Shown here one piece after another: positions 7,609 through 16,419 of a stretch of DNA of 64,000 nt (positions are counted from its first letter, which is position 1; every line of letters begins with the position of its first letter). Origin of the DNA: Flavobacteriaceae bacterium UBA7302 (lineage in GTDB: Bacteria; Bacteroidota; Bacteroidia; Flavobacteriales; Flavobacteriaceae). Location: the NCBI GenBank assembly GCA_002471825.1, contig DKQS01000006.1, positions 124,001 through 188,000 of the forward strand. Direction: 5' to 3'. A program made the translations under genes and the position numbers. Below the pieces are notes generated by a model that saw only the letters and a program-made list of their open reading frames with translations, did not search any database and was not told where the DNA came from.

Positions 7609-10053
7609 TTTCGCCATATTTTCCTTGATGATTTCTACGATTCTACGCTTGTTAGAGTTTTGAGTCTTCTCTTGATCTTGAATCATTTTACGCATCAAGT
7701 TAATCGCTACCTTATCAAAATTAAAGGATTTGAACTCCTTCCCTTTTACTACCATATCATCGGTGAGGTTGGTGATGGCTTCTATGTTATCGCTCGTAGC
7801 AATCTGATCAAAGGCTTTTTTATACAAGGCTTTGGTTTGGTCGTCACCTGTCAAAAACATTCCGGATAACACACTCTTGGCCACAAAGGGCAATTCGGAC
7901 TGATCATTTTCTTCGATGAAGATTCGAGTCAGTGGCGTAGCTAATATTTTGCGTACTTCATCGGGTAATTCCTTGGATTTCTTTAAAGCAGTGGGTTTGT
8001 CTATGTAATACAAGGAAACTAATGCCTTGCCCAATACCGAATAAGATTTGCTCTCGAGTGCTTTGGTAAAGATTCCTTTTAATTCGGGATCCACAAGTTT
8101 ACCAAGTGTCCCGATAGCTGCGGCTTTTACCAAGGTTCGTTTGTCATTTGCTGCTAATTGTTTGATTTTATCAATCGCATCTTTCTTTGCGAATTTATTG
8201 ATCAAATCGATGTTCTCTAAGGCTAAGATTCTGATTTTGTAGGCTTCGTCGTCCAAAGCGCTCACAACGGCATTAAAAGCTTTACGATCATTCTGTTTTT
8301 TTACCAGCTCCAACAAAGCCTCTCTGCGGTGTTCAAATTGCTCGGCATTTTGCAATTGGAAAATATAATCGCTCTGAATTTTGTTTTCATTCAGTTTGCA
8401 GAGCAATACCCCATCTGCATTGACTTGAATATAACTAGGTTGTTCAGTGTATGGAAAGGTAAAAGATGCATCTCTTCCTTCTACAAAAACGGTGTGACGA
8501 GTTCTTTTGGTTCCCTCATAGATATCAATGGTAAAAGGAAACTGGAAAGGTTTGTTTTGCAATTGATACAAATTCACACTCACTGTCTTTCTGATGGTAT
8601 TGTAATCGTAGGAAATATCAATTTCTGGATGACCACTACCATAATACCACTGATTGAAGAACCAATTGAGGTCTTTTCCGACCAAATCTTCAAAGATCAA
8701 TCGCAATTGATGCACTTCAGCAGATTGATACTTATAGGTCTCTAAATACGTCTTTAGCCCTTCAAAAAAGGCCTCATCGCCCAAATAGTTTCGCAGCATG
8801 TGTAAGATTCGTCCGCCTTTGTTATAGCTCACCAAATCAAACATATCTTCTTTGTCGGCATAATCGAATCGAACGAGATTTTTACTTTCATTCTGACCAT
8901 TCATGTAGGCCTGAGCTTCGTCAAATAAATGCATTTGCGCATCCGTAGCACCATATTTGTACTCACGCCAGAGGTATTCGCCGTAATTGGCAAAAGATTC
9001 GTTTAAAGTCAGGTTACTCCAGCTCTCGGTAGTCACTAAATTCCCGAACCAATGATGAAAAATCTCATGGGCTATGGTGTTTTCCTTGATGTTTTGATCG
9101 ATAAGCTGTCCGGGTGTTTGATAGATGCTCTCTCCATGAATCACGGCGGTGGTATTCTCCATAGCACCACTCACATAGTCTCTACCAACAATTTGATGGT
9201 ATTTGTTCCAAGGATATGCTACTCCGAGTTTTTGGGCAAAGAATCCGATCATTTCAGGCGTATTCCCAAAAATATCTTTGGCGTATGGCGCGAACTCTTT
9301 CTCAACATAGTAGTGAACCGGAATGTTCTTGTAGGAATCTTTGATGATTTCATACTCACCTACTCCCATAAAGAAGAGGTATGGCGCATGTTTCTGATCC
9401 ATTTTCCAGTAATCGGTGCGATTCTTGCCTTTGTTAGTTTGAGAAACCAATTTTCCGTTGGATAAGGTCACGTATTTTTTGGGAACGGTGATGTAAATTT
9501 CTTGAGTGGTCTTTTGATTGGGAGCATCAATGGTTGGAAACCAGCAACTACTTGCTTCCGTTTCACCCTGGGTCCATATTTGAGTCGGTTTGTTTTTTAC
9601 CTTTCCTGTCGGATTGATAAAATACAAGCCCTTGGCACTAGTAATGGCCGTGCTTCCTTTTTGATAGACCTTTTCGGGCTGTGCTACATAATCAATATAT
9701 ACGGTAAATTCTTCGTCTCTTTTGTATTCTCTAGGTAGTTTTATTTGCAACTCCGTCTTGTTCTTGTAGGTAAACGAAAGTGGTTTATTGTTGAGTTCCA
9801 CCTTATTGATGATCATGGCTTTCGCATCAAGGGTCAACTCTCTGGAAGCAAAAAAATGAGGTTTAAGGGTGATCCAAGCCTCACCGTTCATGGTAGAATT
9901 CTGAAAGTTAAAATCTACCTTTAGTTTGGTGTGCACTAAATTGAAGTCGCGAGTACGCTCTGCTCTATATACTTGATCTTGTGCGCTGGTAGCTGTAAGA
10001 CCTGTAAAAAAGAGGGTTATGGTGAGAAAAAATCCTAATATTCTTACATTCAT
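7600..10053 (-). CDS. Secreted M1-family aminopeptidase with C-terminal HEAT-like repeats
   Basis: An 817-residue gluzincin. An N-terminal signal peptide (about 1-24, cleavage near ATSAQ) predicts export. Substrate-binding GAMEN lies at 296-300, the zinc motif HEIFHH at 329-334 (His329, His333), and the third ligand Glu352 is in NESFA. The catalytic domain is followed from about residue 600 by helical repeats resembling HEAT units. M1 enzymes remove N-terminal residues from peptides; a periplasmic nutritional role is likely. A TATTTTTG box lies 8 bp before the ATG. Confidence 0.92.
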   Translation of the reverse strand: MNVRILGFFLTITLFFTGLTATSAQDQVYRAERTRDFNLVHTKLKVDFNFQNSTMNGEAWITLKPHFFASRELTLDAKAMIINKVELNNKPLSFTYKNKTELQIKLPREYKRDEEFTVYIDYVAQPEKVYQKGSTAITSAKGLYFINPTGKVKNKPTQIWTQGETEASSCWFPTIDAPNQKTTQEIYITVPKKYVTLSNGKLVSQTNKGKNRTDYWKMDQKHAPYLFFMGVGEYEIIKDSYKNIPVHYYVEKEFAPYAKDIFGNTPEMIGFFAQKLGVAYPWNKYHQIVGRDYVSGAMENTTAVIHGESIYQTPGQLIDQNIKENTIAHEIFHHWFGNLVTTESWSNLTLNESFANYGEYLWREYKYGATDAQMHLFDEAQAYMNGQNESKNLVRFDYADKEDMFDLVSYNKGGRILHMLRNYLGDEAFFEGLKTYLETYKYQSAEVHQLRLIFEDLVGKDLNWFFNQWYYGSGHPEIDISYDYNTIRKTVSVNLYQLQNKPFQFPFTIDIYEGTKRTRHTVFVEGRDASFTFPYTEQPSYIQVNADGVLLCKLNENKIQSDYIFQLQNAEQFEHRREALLELVKKQNDRKAFNAVVSALDDEAYKIRILALENIDLINKFAKKDAIDKIKQLAANDKRTLVKAAAIGTLGKLVDPELKGIFTKALESKSYSVLGKALVSLYYIDKPTALKKSKELPDEVRKILATPLTRIFIEENDQSELPFVAKSVLSGMFLTGDDQTKALYKKAFDQIATSDNIEAITNLTDDMVVKGKEFKSFNFDKVAINLMRKMIQDQEKTQNSNKRRIVEIIKENMAKLL

Positions 10054-10061
10054 ATTGCAGT

Positions 10062-10069
10062 CAAAAATA
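10062..10069 (-). promoter_or_regulatory. Candidate -7 box of M1 peptidase gene
   Basis: TATTTTTG on the minus strand, 8 bp from the ATG at 10053. Transcription would begin at or next to the start codon, giving a nearly leaderless mRNA. Confidence 0.4.
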
Positions 10070-10126
10070 GCAAATTGAATACTTACCCTTGTTAATGGCT
10101 CGTTAAATAAAAATCCCCAAACAAAA

Positions 10127-10152
10127 AACTACAACCCATGTGGATTGTAGTT
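10127..10152 (-). terminator. Rho-independent terminator of ECF/DUF4252 operon
   Basis: 11-bp arms (10127-10137 and 10142-10152, one G-U pair on the minus strand), 4-nt loop, and a T run on the minus-strand 3' side. It closes the four-gene operon that starts at 12241. Confidence 0.75.
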
Positions 10153-10177
10153 CTCTGAATTTATGATGTGATTTTGG

Positions 10178-10708
10178 TTAAAAAAGACCTCCGAATTGTT
10201 TTTGAATTCTGTCTCCATCCATTTGTATGCTTTGCATCATTTGGATGATTTTAGCCGGATTGATGTTTTCGCCCAATAAACGAGCTACTCCTACTCCTGC
10301 TTCTTTGTTGTAACCAAAGGTGATGATTTCATCAATGGAATCTGTATCTCCAGTGTAATACACTTTGACGTTCATTCCCTTCATCTTCATGGTCATTAGA
10401 TTCTTATAATCGTCTTGACCTAAGATTTTATTCAACTCATTTTTTTCGTTTTCATAAGCAGCATCATTGTCAGCTGTCTTTCTCAAGAAAGCCACATTGA
10501 TTTTTTTGATGGTTTTCATGGTTTCTAAAACTTCCTCTGAAGCGCCCGACTTGGTAGTCATTAAACTACTTACAGGAACATCGCCGTAGAAGAAACCATC
10601 TTTTTCTTGACTTTCAACCAAATAGCTTTGCAGCGATTTTGATTTAGAACATGACATGGCCATGAATAGTACAAGGGTAAAAGAAAGTATGGTGGTTAAT
10701 TTTTTCAT
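10178..10708 (-). CDS. DUF4252-family lipoprotein
   Basis: A 176-residue protein with a lipoprotein signal (LFMAMSC, Cys20). The remaining sequence, with SLMTTKSGASEEVLETMKTIKKINV and a final amphipathic segment, fits DUF4252, a Bacteroidota family with no known activity. It is the last gene of the sigma/anti-sigma-like/DUF4252/DUF4252 operon and probably an envelope component of that signalling module. Start ATG at 10708. Confidence 0.75.
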   Translation of the reverse strand: MKKLTTILSFTLVLFMAMSCSKSKSLQSYLVESQEKDGFFYGDVPVSSLMTTKSGASEEVLETMKTIKKINVAFLRKTADNDAAYENEKNELNKILGQDDYKNLMTMKMKGMNVKVYYTGDTDSIDEIITFGYNKEAGVGVARLLGENINPAKIIQMMQSIQMDGDRIQKQFGGLF

Positions 10709-10741
10709 AATGGATTGTTTTTAATTTTTAACGAGCTTCGA

Positions 10742-11275
10742 TTAATTGGTTTTAGTAACCTTCACTCCAGATTTTCTTGTAAAAGAATCTGCTAAATCAG
10801 ACATCTTGTTGATGTCAATATTCCCTGTTAAAGAAATAACAACCGCCTCAGACATTCCTTTGGTTTTCTTGTCGATTCCTTTAATAAACATCAAAACTTC
10901 GCTCACATAATCTTTATTGCTCGTAGCTTTCACATAAATCTTGATACGTGAATCATCTTCTTTAACGCGCATTAATTCTGTCAACTTGTTCTTTTTAATG
11001 GCTGTATTTACCATTACTTCCATCTTGTTAGCGACATCGATATTGTCTGAAGAGAACATTTTAAATTCATTCAATTCTTGAATCATTTGAAAGGTCTTCA
11101 TAGCATCGTTGTCCTCTATGTTTACGTTTTTGAATTTTGAGATCAATTCAAAGGCATCTTTGGTTACAACTACTACATCTACTCCGTCTTCATCTTCCAA
11201 TGCATCAAAAGTTCCTTGAGCGCTAATGGTGAGTGTTGATACGAAAAATGCGATTAATAAAACTATTTTTTTCAT
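10742..11275 (-). CDS. DUF4252-family exported protein
   Basis: A 177-residue protein with a signal peptide (about 1-20, ending ISAQ) but no lipobox cysteine, so it is likely periplasmic. The body (DVVVVTKDAFELISKFKNVNI ... KGMSEAVVISLTGNIDINKMSDL) is paralogous in pattern to the DUF4252 lipoprotein that follows 33 bp downstream. One soluble and one lipid-anchored DUF4252 protein in one ECF operon suggests partners. Function unknown. Confidence 0.75.
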   Translation of the reverse strand: MKKIVLLIAFFVSTLTISAQGTFDALEDEDGVDVVVVTKDAFELISKFKNVNIEDNDAMKTFQMIQELNEFKMFSSDNIDVANKMEVMVNTAIKKNKLTELMRVKEDDSRIKIYVKATSNKDYVSEVLMFIKGIDKKTKGMSEAVVISLTGNIDINKMSDLADSFTRKSGVKVTKTN

Positions 11276-11322
11276 GATAATAGGTTTTACTTGATTTTAA
11301 TTTACTTTACTTGGTTTATAAT

Positions 11323-11745
11323 TTAATCTAATATTTTGTTTACTGCTTTTTCGTAAGTGTAAAGACCAGCTACTGCGTTTTCACCCTTTTTAAGTGTGGT
11401 TGACAATAATTCCAATCCTTTGCTTACTTCAGCAAACTTCTTTTCTGCCTGGTATCTTTGATACTGATTGTATCCTAAAAAGACACTGAACAATAATGCG
11501 AAAGAAGCAGCGATTGATAATCTAAAGATGTTTCTCTGAAAAGTGGTTTTCTTTTTGATCACTATAGGTTTCTCCAATACTTCTTCCTTGGCAATAGTAA
11601 AATAGCTAAACATGTACTCGTACTCTTGCAAATGAGGTGCAACATTGCCTCCAATAAAATAGTTTTTCAAGGTGTTTTCTTCTTGCAACGTAGTTTCTGC
11701 TTTCAGGTATTTTTCTACTAATTTTTCTATTCTAGATAACTCCAT
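11323..11745 (-). CDS. Single-pass membrane anti-sigma-like protein
   Basis: A 140-residue protein: a cytoplasmic N-terminal part of about 70 residues (MELSRIEKLVEKYLKAETTLQEENTLKNYF), one TM helix at about 75-92 (FRLSIAASFALLFSVFLGY) and a short exported coiled segment. Its ATG lies inside the end of the ECF sigma gene (14-nt overlap). Topology and position are those of an ECF anti-sigma factor, but no clear anti-sigma domain is seen, so the role is inferred from context. Confidence 0.72.
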   Translation of the reverse strand: MELSRIEKLVEKYLKAETTLQEENTLKNYFIGGNVAPHLQEYEYMFSYFTIAKEEVLEKPIVIKKKTTFQRNIFRLSIAASFALLFSVFLGYNQYQRYQAEKKFAEVSKGLELLSTTLKKGENAVAGLYTYEKAVNKILD

Positions 11746-12241
11746 ATTGATGGGTTTTTAAGAGTTGTTCTCTAATTGTTTTTCTTGCTCTTGATAGTGC
11801 CACTCGAACTGCCGTTGGTTTCATACCGGTCATTTCACAGATTTCATCAAATTCGTATTGTTCGATGTCTCTCATTTGAATGATTAGCTTTTGCTGCTCG
11901 GGCAATTGTTCGATAAGTTCATGAACTTTTGATACACTATCTCTTTGTTCTACCTTCTTTTCTAAAGAGGTATCCTTTTCTTTATAATTGCTATGAACTA
12001 ATGTTAAGTTACTGGCTTGCTTCGACTTTAATCGATCGTAACAATAATTCTTTGTCATTGTCATAGCGAATGCTTCCACATTCTTGTAATCAGCGATTTT
12101 ACTTTTGTTTCTCCACAACTTAAAGTACAATTCCTGTGTTGCATCCTCTGCTTCTTCAGTGGATACTAACAGACGTTTTGCCAAACGAAATACCTTGTCT
12201 TTAAATGGTATTACAGATTTTAAAAACTCTGATTCTGTCAT
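11732..12241 (-). CDS. ECF-type RNA polymerase sigma factor
   Basis: A 169-residue sigma-70 family protein with region 2 (ATQELYFKLWRNKSKI) for -10 recognition and region 4 (FDEICEMTGMKPTAVRVALSRARKTIREQL) for -35 binding; regions 1 and 3 are absent, as in the ECF group. It heads the operon with the anti-sigma-like membrane protein and two DUF4252 proteins. Regulation by sequestration at the membrane is the family norm and is inferred here. Start ATG at 12241. Confidence 0.92.
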   Translation of the reverse strand: MTESEFLKSVIPFKDKVFRLAKRLLVSTEEAEDATQELYFKLWRNKSKIADYKNVEAFAMTMTKNYCYDRLKSKQASNLTLVHSNYKEKDTSLEKKVEQRDSVSKVHELIEQLPEQQKLIIQMRDIEQYEFDEICEMTGMKPTAVRVALSRARKTIREQLLKTHQYGVI

Positions 12242-12315
12242 TTCTTTAGTTGGTTGATTCTTGATTTTTAAACCTTTTTTGTCAGTTTGTTATTGTTACG
12301 ACGACATAGAATTTG

Positions 12316-12331
12316 ATTTGTTACAACAAAT
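12316..12331. promoter_or_regulatory. Inverted repeat in divergent region (ATTTGT-N4-ACAAAT)
   Basis: 6-bp arms around TACA, between the divergent ECF operon and the S41 protease gene. It could bind a regulator of either unit. It contains GTTACAA, which also occurs in the 6682-6730 region. In AT-rich DNA this may be chance. Confidence 0.3.
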
Positions 12332-12388
12332 TTTAAAAAAATACGATTTATCTTTACGAAACGTTATTAATGCTAGAAATACCCATCG

Positions 12389-13834
12389 ATGAAAAATAAC
12401 AAGATCCTTAAATACCTATTCCTATTATTCATATCAACCTCCTTTTTTTACTGTTCAAAGTCAGAAAGTATTCCTGAAGATATTCAGGTACATGATTTCG
12501 TTTGGAAAGGATTGAATGCCTATTACTTATGGCAAAAGGATATTCCAGACCTGCAAGATAATCGATTTAACAATCAAACCGAATTAAATAGCTATTTGCA
12601 ATCCTTTAGTTCGCCCGAAATCTTGTTCGAGTCCTTATTGAACAGACCCGCGGATCGTTTTTCAGTCATTGTTGATGATTATGTGGCACTAGAGAACTCA
12701 CTGCAGGGCTTATCACTGAGCAATGGAATGGAGTTCGGATTGGTGCGCTACAGCAATAATGCAACGAATTTGTTTGGTTATGTACGTTATGTAGTTCCTG
12801 GGTCTGATGCCGAAACACAAGGTGTGCAACGAGGTATGCTGTTCAATACCATTGATGGTCAGCAATTGACGGATACCAACTTTGGTGGATTGTTATTTGG
12901 AAGCAGTACCACTTACACTGTTGGTTTTGCAAATTATAACAATGGCGACCCAACATCGAATGGTAATTCGGTAACACTTGTGAAACTACAATTGCAAGAA
13001 AACCCAATTGGTTTGTCAAAAGTGATTGATTACAACGGTAAGAAAATTGGCTATTTATTTTACAATCAATTCATTGCAGGTTATGAGCCACAACTAAATG
13101 CTGTATTTCAAGACTTTAAATTGCAAAACATAGAGGAATTGATCATAGATCTGCGTTACAATCCAGGCGGACGTGTATCCACCGCTTCCAATTTGGGTAG
13201 CATGATTACAGGGCAATTTTCAGGTCAGTTATTTTCTCAGGAGGTGTGGAACGACAAAGTGATGAATAGCTTCGATCCAGCCACTTTTCAGAATAACTTC
13301 AATACCACTATTGATAATGCTGGGACTTCGGAAGCCATCAATAGTTTGAACTTGTCTCGCGTATATTGCATTACTTCAGGGGCCACCGCTTCTGCATCCG
13401 AATTGTTGATCAACAGCTTGCGTTCATACATCGATGTGCGCTTGGTAGGTACCCAAACCATTGGAAAGCAACAAGGTTCTATTACTTTATACGATTCAGA
13501 TAACTTATTGAAAGGTGGTCCGAATTTCAATAGAAATCATACCTATGCTTTGCAGCCTTTGGTTTTAGAAATTACCAATAAAGACAACGCCAACGAACCC
13601 AATGGTTTTATTCCTGGATCTTCCTTACCCGGAATTTTGCTGGCGGAAGATTATGGAGATTTGGGACAGATTGGGGAAACTACAGATCCGTTGTTATTGA
13701 GAACATTGGTATATATTGATACCGGCGCTCGATTTGGAGGTCCTGTAAAACAATTTGTAGAGCACAAGGAAGTTTTCGATTCAAACTTAGCGACTCCTAC
13801 TTCAAACAATATGTATACGGAAATCAAAAAATAA
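12389..13834 (+). CDS. S41-family C-terminal-processing-type protease, lipoprotein
   Basis: A 481-residue protein with a lipoprotein signal (TSFFYC, Cys22). A PDZ-like region (about 115-200, GMEFGLVRY ... GSDAETQGVQRGMLF) precedes the S41 catalytic core: DLRYNPGG at 254-261 and the serine motif TASASE at 333-338 (Ser335 the likely nucleophile, with the lysine in IGKQQG as base). Members degrade or process periplasmic proteins. The 3' end overlaps the convergent patatin gene by 11 nt. Confidence 0.88.
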   Translation: MKNNKILKYLFLLFISTSFFYCSKSESIPEDIQVHDFVWKGLNAYYLWQKDIPDLQDNRFNNQTELNSYLQSFSSPEILFESLLNRPADRFSVIVDDYVALENSLQGLSLSNGMEFGLVRYSNNATNLFGYVRYVVPGSDAETQGVQRGMLFNTIDGQQLTDTNFGGLLFGSSTTYTVGFANYNNGDPTSNGNSVTLVKLQLQENPIGLSKVIDYNGKKIGYLFYNQFIAGYEPQLNAVFQDFKLQNIEELIIDLRYNPGGRVSTASNLGSMITGQFSGQLFSQEVWNDKVMNSFDPATFQNNFNTTIDNAGTSEAINSLNLSRVYCITSGATASASELLINSLRSYIDVRLVGTQTIGKQQGSITLYDSDNLLKGGPNFNRNHTYALQPLVLEITNKDNANEPNGFIPGSSLPGILLAEDYGDLGQIGETTDPLLLRTLVYIDTGARFGGPVKQFVEHKEVFDSNLATPTSNNMYTEIKK

Positions 13835-14777
13835 ACTCAGATTCGTCCATTTCTTTGTCGGTAAGAATATCTGGACGAAATTCACTCATGAGTTCTTCAT
13901 TTTTGGTCTTGGCATACTCAAAACCTGAGTTCCACCATTTGCGCATCAGTTTTTTATCAAATACTAATGAATTGGTTGTCAATACTGTAGGTGTGTAATA
14001 TAGGTTTAATTGAACATCTTTGTTATTGGCTGCAAGTTTTCCGATGGTAATGTTGTGACGTTCTACATGAGTGAGCATAAATCCGAATACATCAAATAAT
14101 AAGGAAAAAGGATTCTTGGCAGGAAGCCGATTCATTAACGGAATTTCAGTTTCTAAAATGATGGCATCAATCTCATTGGCCCCTCTAATGATGGCCTCTC
14201 TGATAGGAACTAAGGAACCAAAACCTCCGTCTGCATATTGACAATGATTCTTTTCCAACAAACTCATAAAAGGAACATAATTGCAAGATCCCCAAATCCA
14301 ATCACAAAAATCATCATGGCTGCATTCCTTGTTGGATTTGTATTCGATGTGATTGGTGGTTAGGTTCGATACGGTAACAACCAATTCTTTATCACTATCG
14401 AGAATTTGCTCATACATTTCTATGGTGATGTTCTTTTTGATGAGTTTTCGCAAGTTTTTGCTTTCACCAAAGGTTTTTCTGCCATTCAAAAAGTTCCATA
14501 GGGTATTCAAGTGGTTAATGGTAACCACTTTTTGTCCGTTTACATGACGTACAGAAAAGGGGTCGTTGCTAAAAATAGAGCGCTGATTGACGTTGGTGTA
14601 CAGCTCTTTTAACGCTTCCAAACGGTGCAAGGCCAGATGGGAAATCATCAAACTGCCCGTAGAGGTTCCAAGGAAAAGATCGTAATCTTTCTGTTCCTGC
14701 TGCATCAAGTATTGTGCTACTCCACCAGCAAAAGCACCTTTGCTTCCACCGCCAGATATTACCAAGGCTTTTTTCAT
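13824..14777 (-). CDS. Patatin-like phospholipase
   Basis: A 317-residue patatin-domain hydrolase. The oxyanion loop GGGSKG is at 9-14, the nucleophile elbow GTSTG at 37-41 (Ser39), and the catalytic Asp is in DGG at 183-185. No signal peptide is evident, so it is probably cytoplasmic or peripheral. Patatins hydrolyse acyl esters of phospholipids; the substrate here is unknown. It is divergent from the Asp-box lipoprotein at 14829. Confidence 0.88.
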   Translation of the reverse strand: MKKALVISGGGSKGAFAGGVAQYLMQQEQKDYDLFLGTSTGSLMISHLALHRLEALKELYTNVNQRSIFSNDPFSVRHVNGQKVVTINHLNTLWNFLNGRKTFGESKNLRKLIKKNITIEMYEQILDSDKELVVTVSNLTTNHIEYKSNKECSHDDFCDWIWGSCNYVPFMSLLEKNHCQYADGGFGSLVPIREAIIRGANEIDAIILETEIPLMNRLPAKNPFSLLFDVFGFMLTHVERHNITIGKLAANNKDVQLNLYYTPTVLTTNSLVFDKKLMRKWWNSGFEYAKTKNEELMSEFRPDILTDKEMDESEFIF

Positions 14778-14828
14778 GCTCCTTTGTCTAGAATTAGTAT
14801 TTTTATAAAGCTCATTAAAGATAAAAAA

Positions 14829-15869
14829 ATGATCAAGAATGTTACGCTAATCTTCGCTTTATTCCTATTGTTCTCTTGCGATGGGGAATACCAACCGAGA
14901 GATTTAAAATCCCTTGAAATAAAGGAGATTATAATGGATTCTACCAGCATAAGAGCTGTTCACGTAGTGAATGATTCGACCCTTTACTATGCGGGTTCAA
15001 ATGGTGATGTTGGTTTTACCCAATCTAACGGTCTTCAATGGGAAGTGAAACAATTTCAATATCAAGATTCGATTGTGCCACATTTTCGAAGCATTGCTTC
15101 CAATGGCAAAGAAATTTATGCCTTATCCATTGCGAATCCGGCGCTATTATACCGTTACACTGATAAAACCATTGTGTATCAGGAAGAACATGAAAAAGTC
15201 TTTTACGATTCCATGAAATTTGCAAATGAGCAATTAGGCGTTGCCATGGGCGATCCTACTGACAATTGTATTTCCATTTTAATCACCAAAGATGGAGGCG
15301 ATTCCTGGACCAAAGTACCTTGTGATCGAATTCCTGTCGTTGTTGAAGGTGAAGCTGCTTTTGCGGCTAGCAACACCAATATTAAAATTATCGATAATAT
15401 TATATGGATTGTCACGGGCGGAGCAAAAGCAAGAGTATTTAAATCGGTCGACTTTGGCGATACTTGGGAAGTTTTTGACACGCCCATCATTCAAGGTGAT
15501 GGTCCACAAGGCATTTACTCGGTGGATTTTGCCTATGAGCTAAACGGAATTGTTGTAGGCGGAAACTATTCGAAACCAAACGAAAATAAAGCAAATAAAG
15601 CCATTACAACGGATGGAGGAAAAACATGGCAATTGGTTGCCGATGGACTTAATCCGAATTATAAAAGTTGTGTGCAATACGTTCCTAATACCGAGGGAAA
15701 AGAAGTTTTTGCCGTTGGGAAAACGGGCATCTCCTACTCTATGGATGGCGGATTGACTTGGACAGAAGTAAGTAAAGAAGGTTATTATGGCATTCAGTTC
15801 GCCAATAAAAATGTCGCCTGGTTGTACGGACATCAGAAACTAGGAAAAATAGTATTGCCGAATGAATAA
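14829..15869 (+). CDS. Asp-box (BNR/YCF48-like) beta-propeller lipoprotein
   Basis: A 346-residue lipoprotein (LFLLFSC, Cys17). Four Asp-box repeats are visible: TKDGGDSW, SVDFGDTW, TTDGGKTW and SMDGGLTW, spaced as in YCF48/photosystem-assembly-like or sialidase-type propellers. No sialidase arginine triad was recognised, so it is more likely a binding or assembly protein. The ATG at 14829 starts the signal peptide; the frame is open further upstream but that part lies antisense to the patatin gene. It overlaps the next lipoprotein by 8 nt. Confidence 0.82.
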   Translation: MIKNVTLIFALFLLFSCDGEYQPRDLKSLEIKEIIMDSTSIRAVHVVNDSTLYYAGSNGDVGFTQSNGLQWEVKQFQYQDSIVPHFRSIASNGKEIYALSIANPALLYRYTDKTIVYQEEHEKVFYDSMKFANEQLGVAMGDPTDNCISILITKDGGDSWTKVPCDRIPVVVEGEAAFAASNTNIKIIDNIIWIVTGGAKARVFKSVDFGDTWEVFDTPIIQGDGPQGIYSVDFAYELNGIVVGGNYSKPNENKANKAITTDGGKTWQLVADGLNPNYKSCVQYVPNTEGKEVFAVGKTGISYSMDGGLTWTEVSKEGYYGIQFANKNVAWLYGHQKLGKIVLPNE

Positions 15870-16413
15870 AGTATTGATATGGATTTGTATCTGTAGTCTC
15901 CTGATTTCTTGTGGTGGGCCTTCGGGATTGAATGCTGAATTTGACTGTGGTACCGATCATACGGCAAGTTTTGAAGAAGAAACCGATTTAAAGAAGCGGT
16001 TCATTGTTTCACTTCCTAGCCATTGGAAAGTCAACCTTTTTCAAAACGAAATACAATCATCCATATATGCTGCAGACACCACCGTTGCATTATCCAAATC
16101 AACTCTTATTGATATCAGTTATATCGAAAAGGAGGTTGTTTTTGATGGCAGTTTCAAGCTTCAAAACGAACAAATGCAGCTTAATAATCAATTGATAAAA
16201 TCAAAAACAAAAGATTTCCTACAGGATGAACTTGAAACTCATTATACCGTTTACAAAGGCATGAAGAATAACATGGCTTTCACTACCCTGCATACCTATC
16301 TTAAAAAAGATACTCGAGGATTTATTCATATGAAAGCCGATGTTTATGGAACCGAGCGCGTTCAAGAACGATTGTGTGAGGCAATCGGAATATTAGACCA
16401 ACTAAAATTTTAA
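15862..16413 (+). CDS. Small lipoprotein of unknown function
   Basis: A 183-residue lipoprotein (CSLLISC, Cys17). The mature part has a segment like the PsbP/DUF1795-type fold (KKRFIVSLPSHWKVNLFQNEIQSSIYAAD ... ERLCEAIGILDQLKF), but this resemblance is weak. The start codon overlaps the stop of the Asp-box lipoprotein by 8 nt, and pepT follows after 6 nt, so the three genes form an operon. The two lipoproteins probably act together in the envelope. No family is firmly recognised. Confidence 0.7.
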   Translation: MNKVLIWICICSLLISCGGPSGLNAEFDCGTDHTASFEEETDLKKRFIVSLPSHWKVNLFQNEIQSSIYAADTTVALSKSTLIDISYIEKEVVFDGSFKLQNEQMQLNNQLIKSKTKDFLQDELETHYTVYKGMKNNMAFTTLHTYLKKDTRGFIHMKADVYGTERVQERLCEAIGILDQLKF

Positions 16414-16419
16414 TACACC

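Noticed and set aside
14625..14828. Long 5' extension of the Asp-box lipoprotein
   Set aside because: It is antisense to patatin and removes the signal peptide from the N-terminus; ATG at 14829 is preferred.
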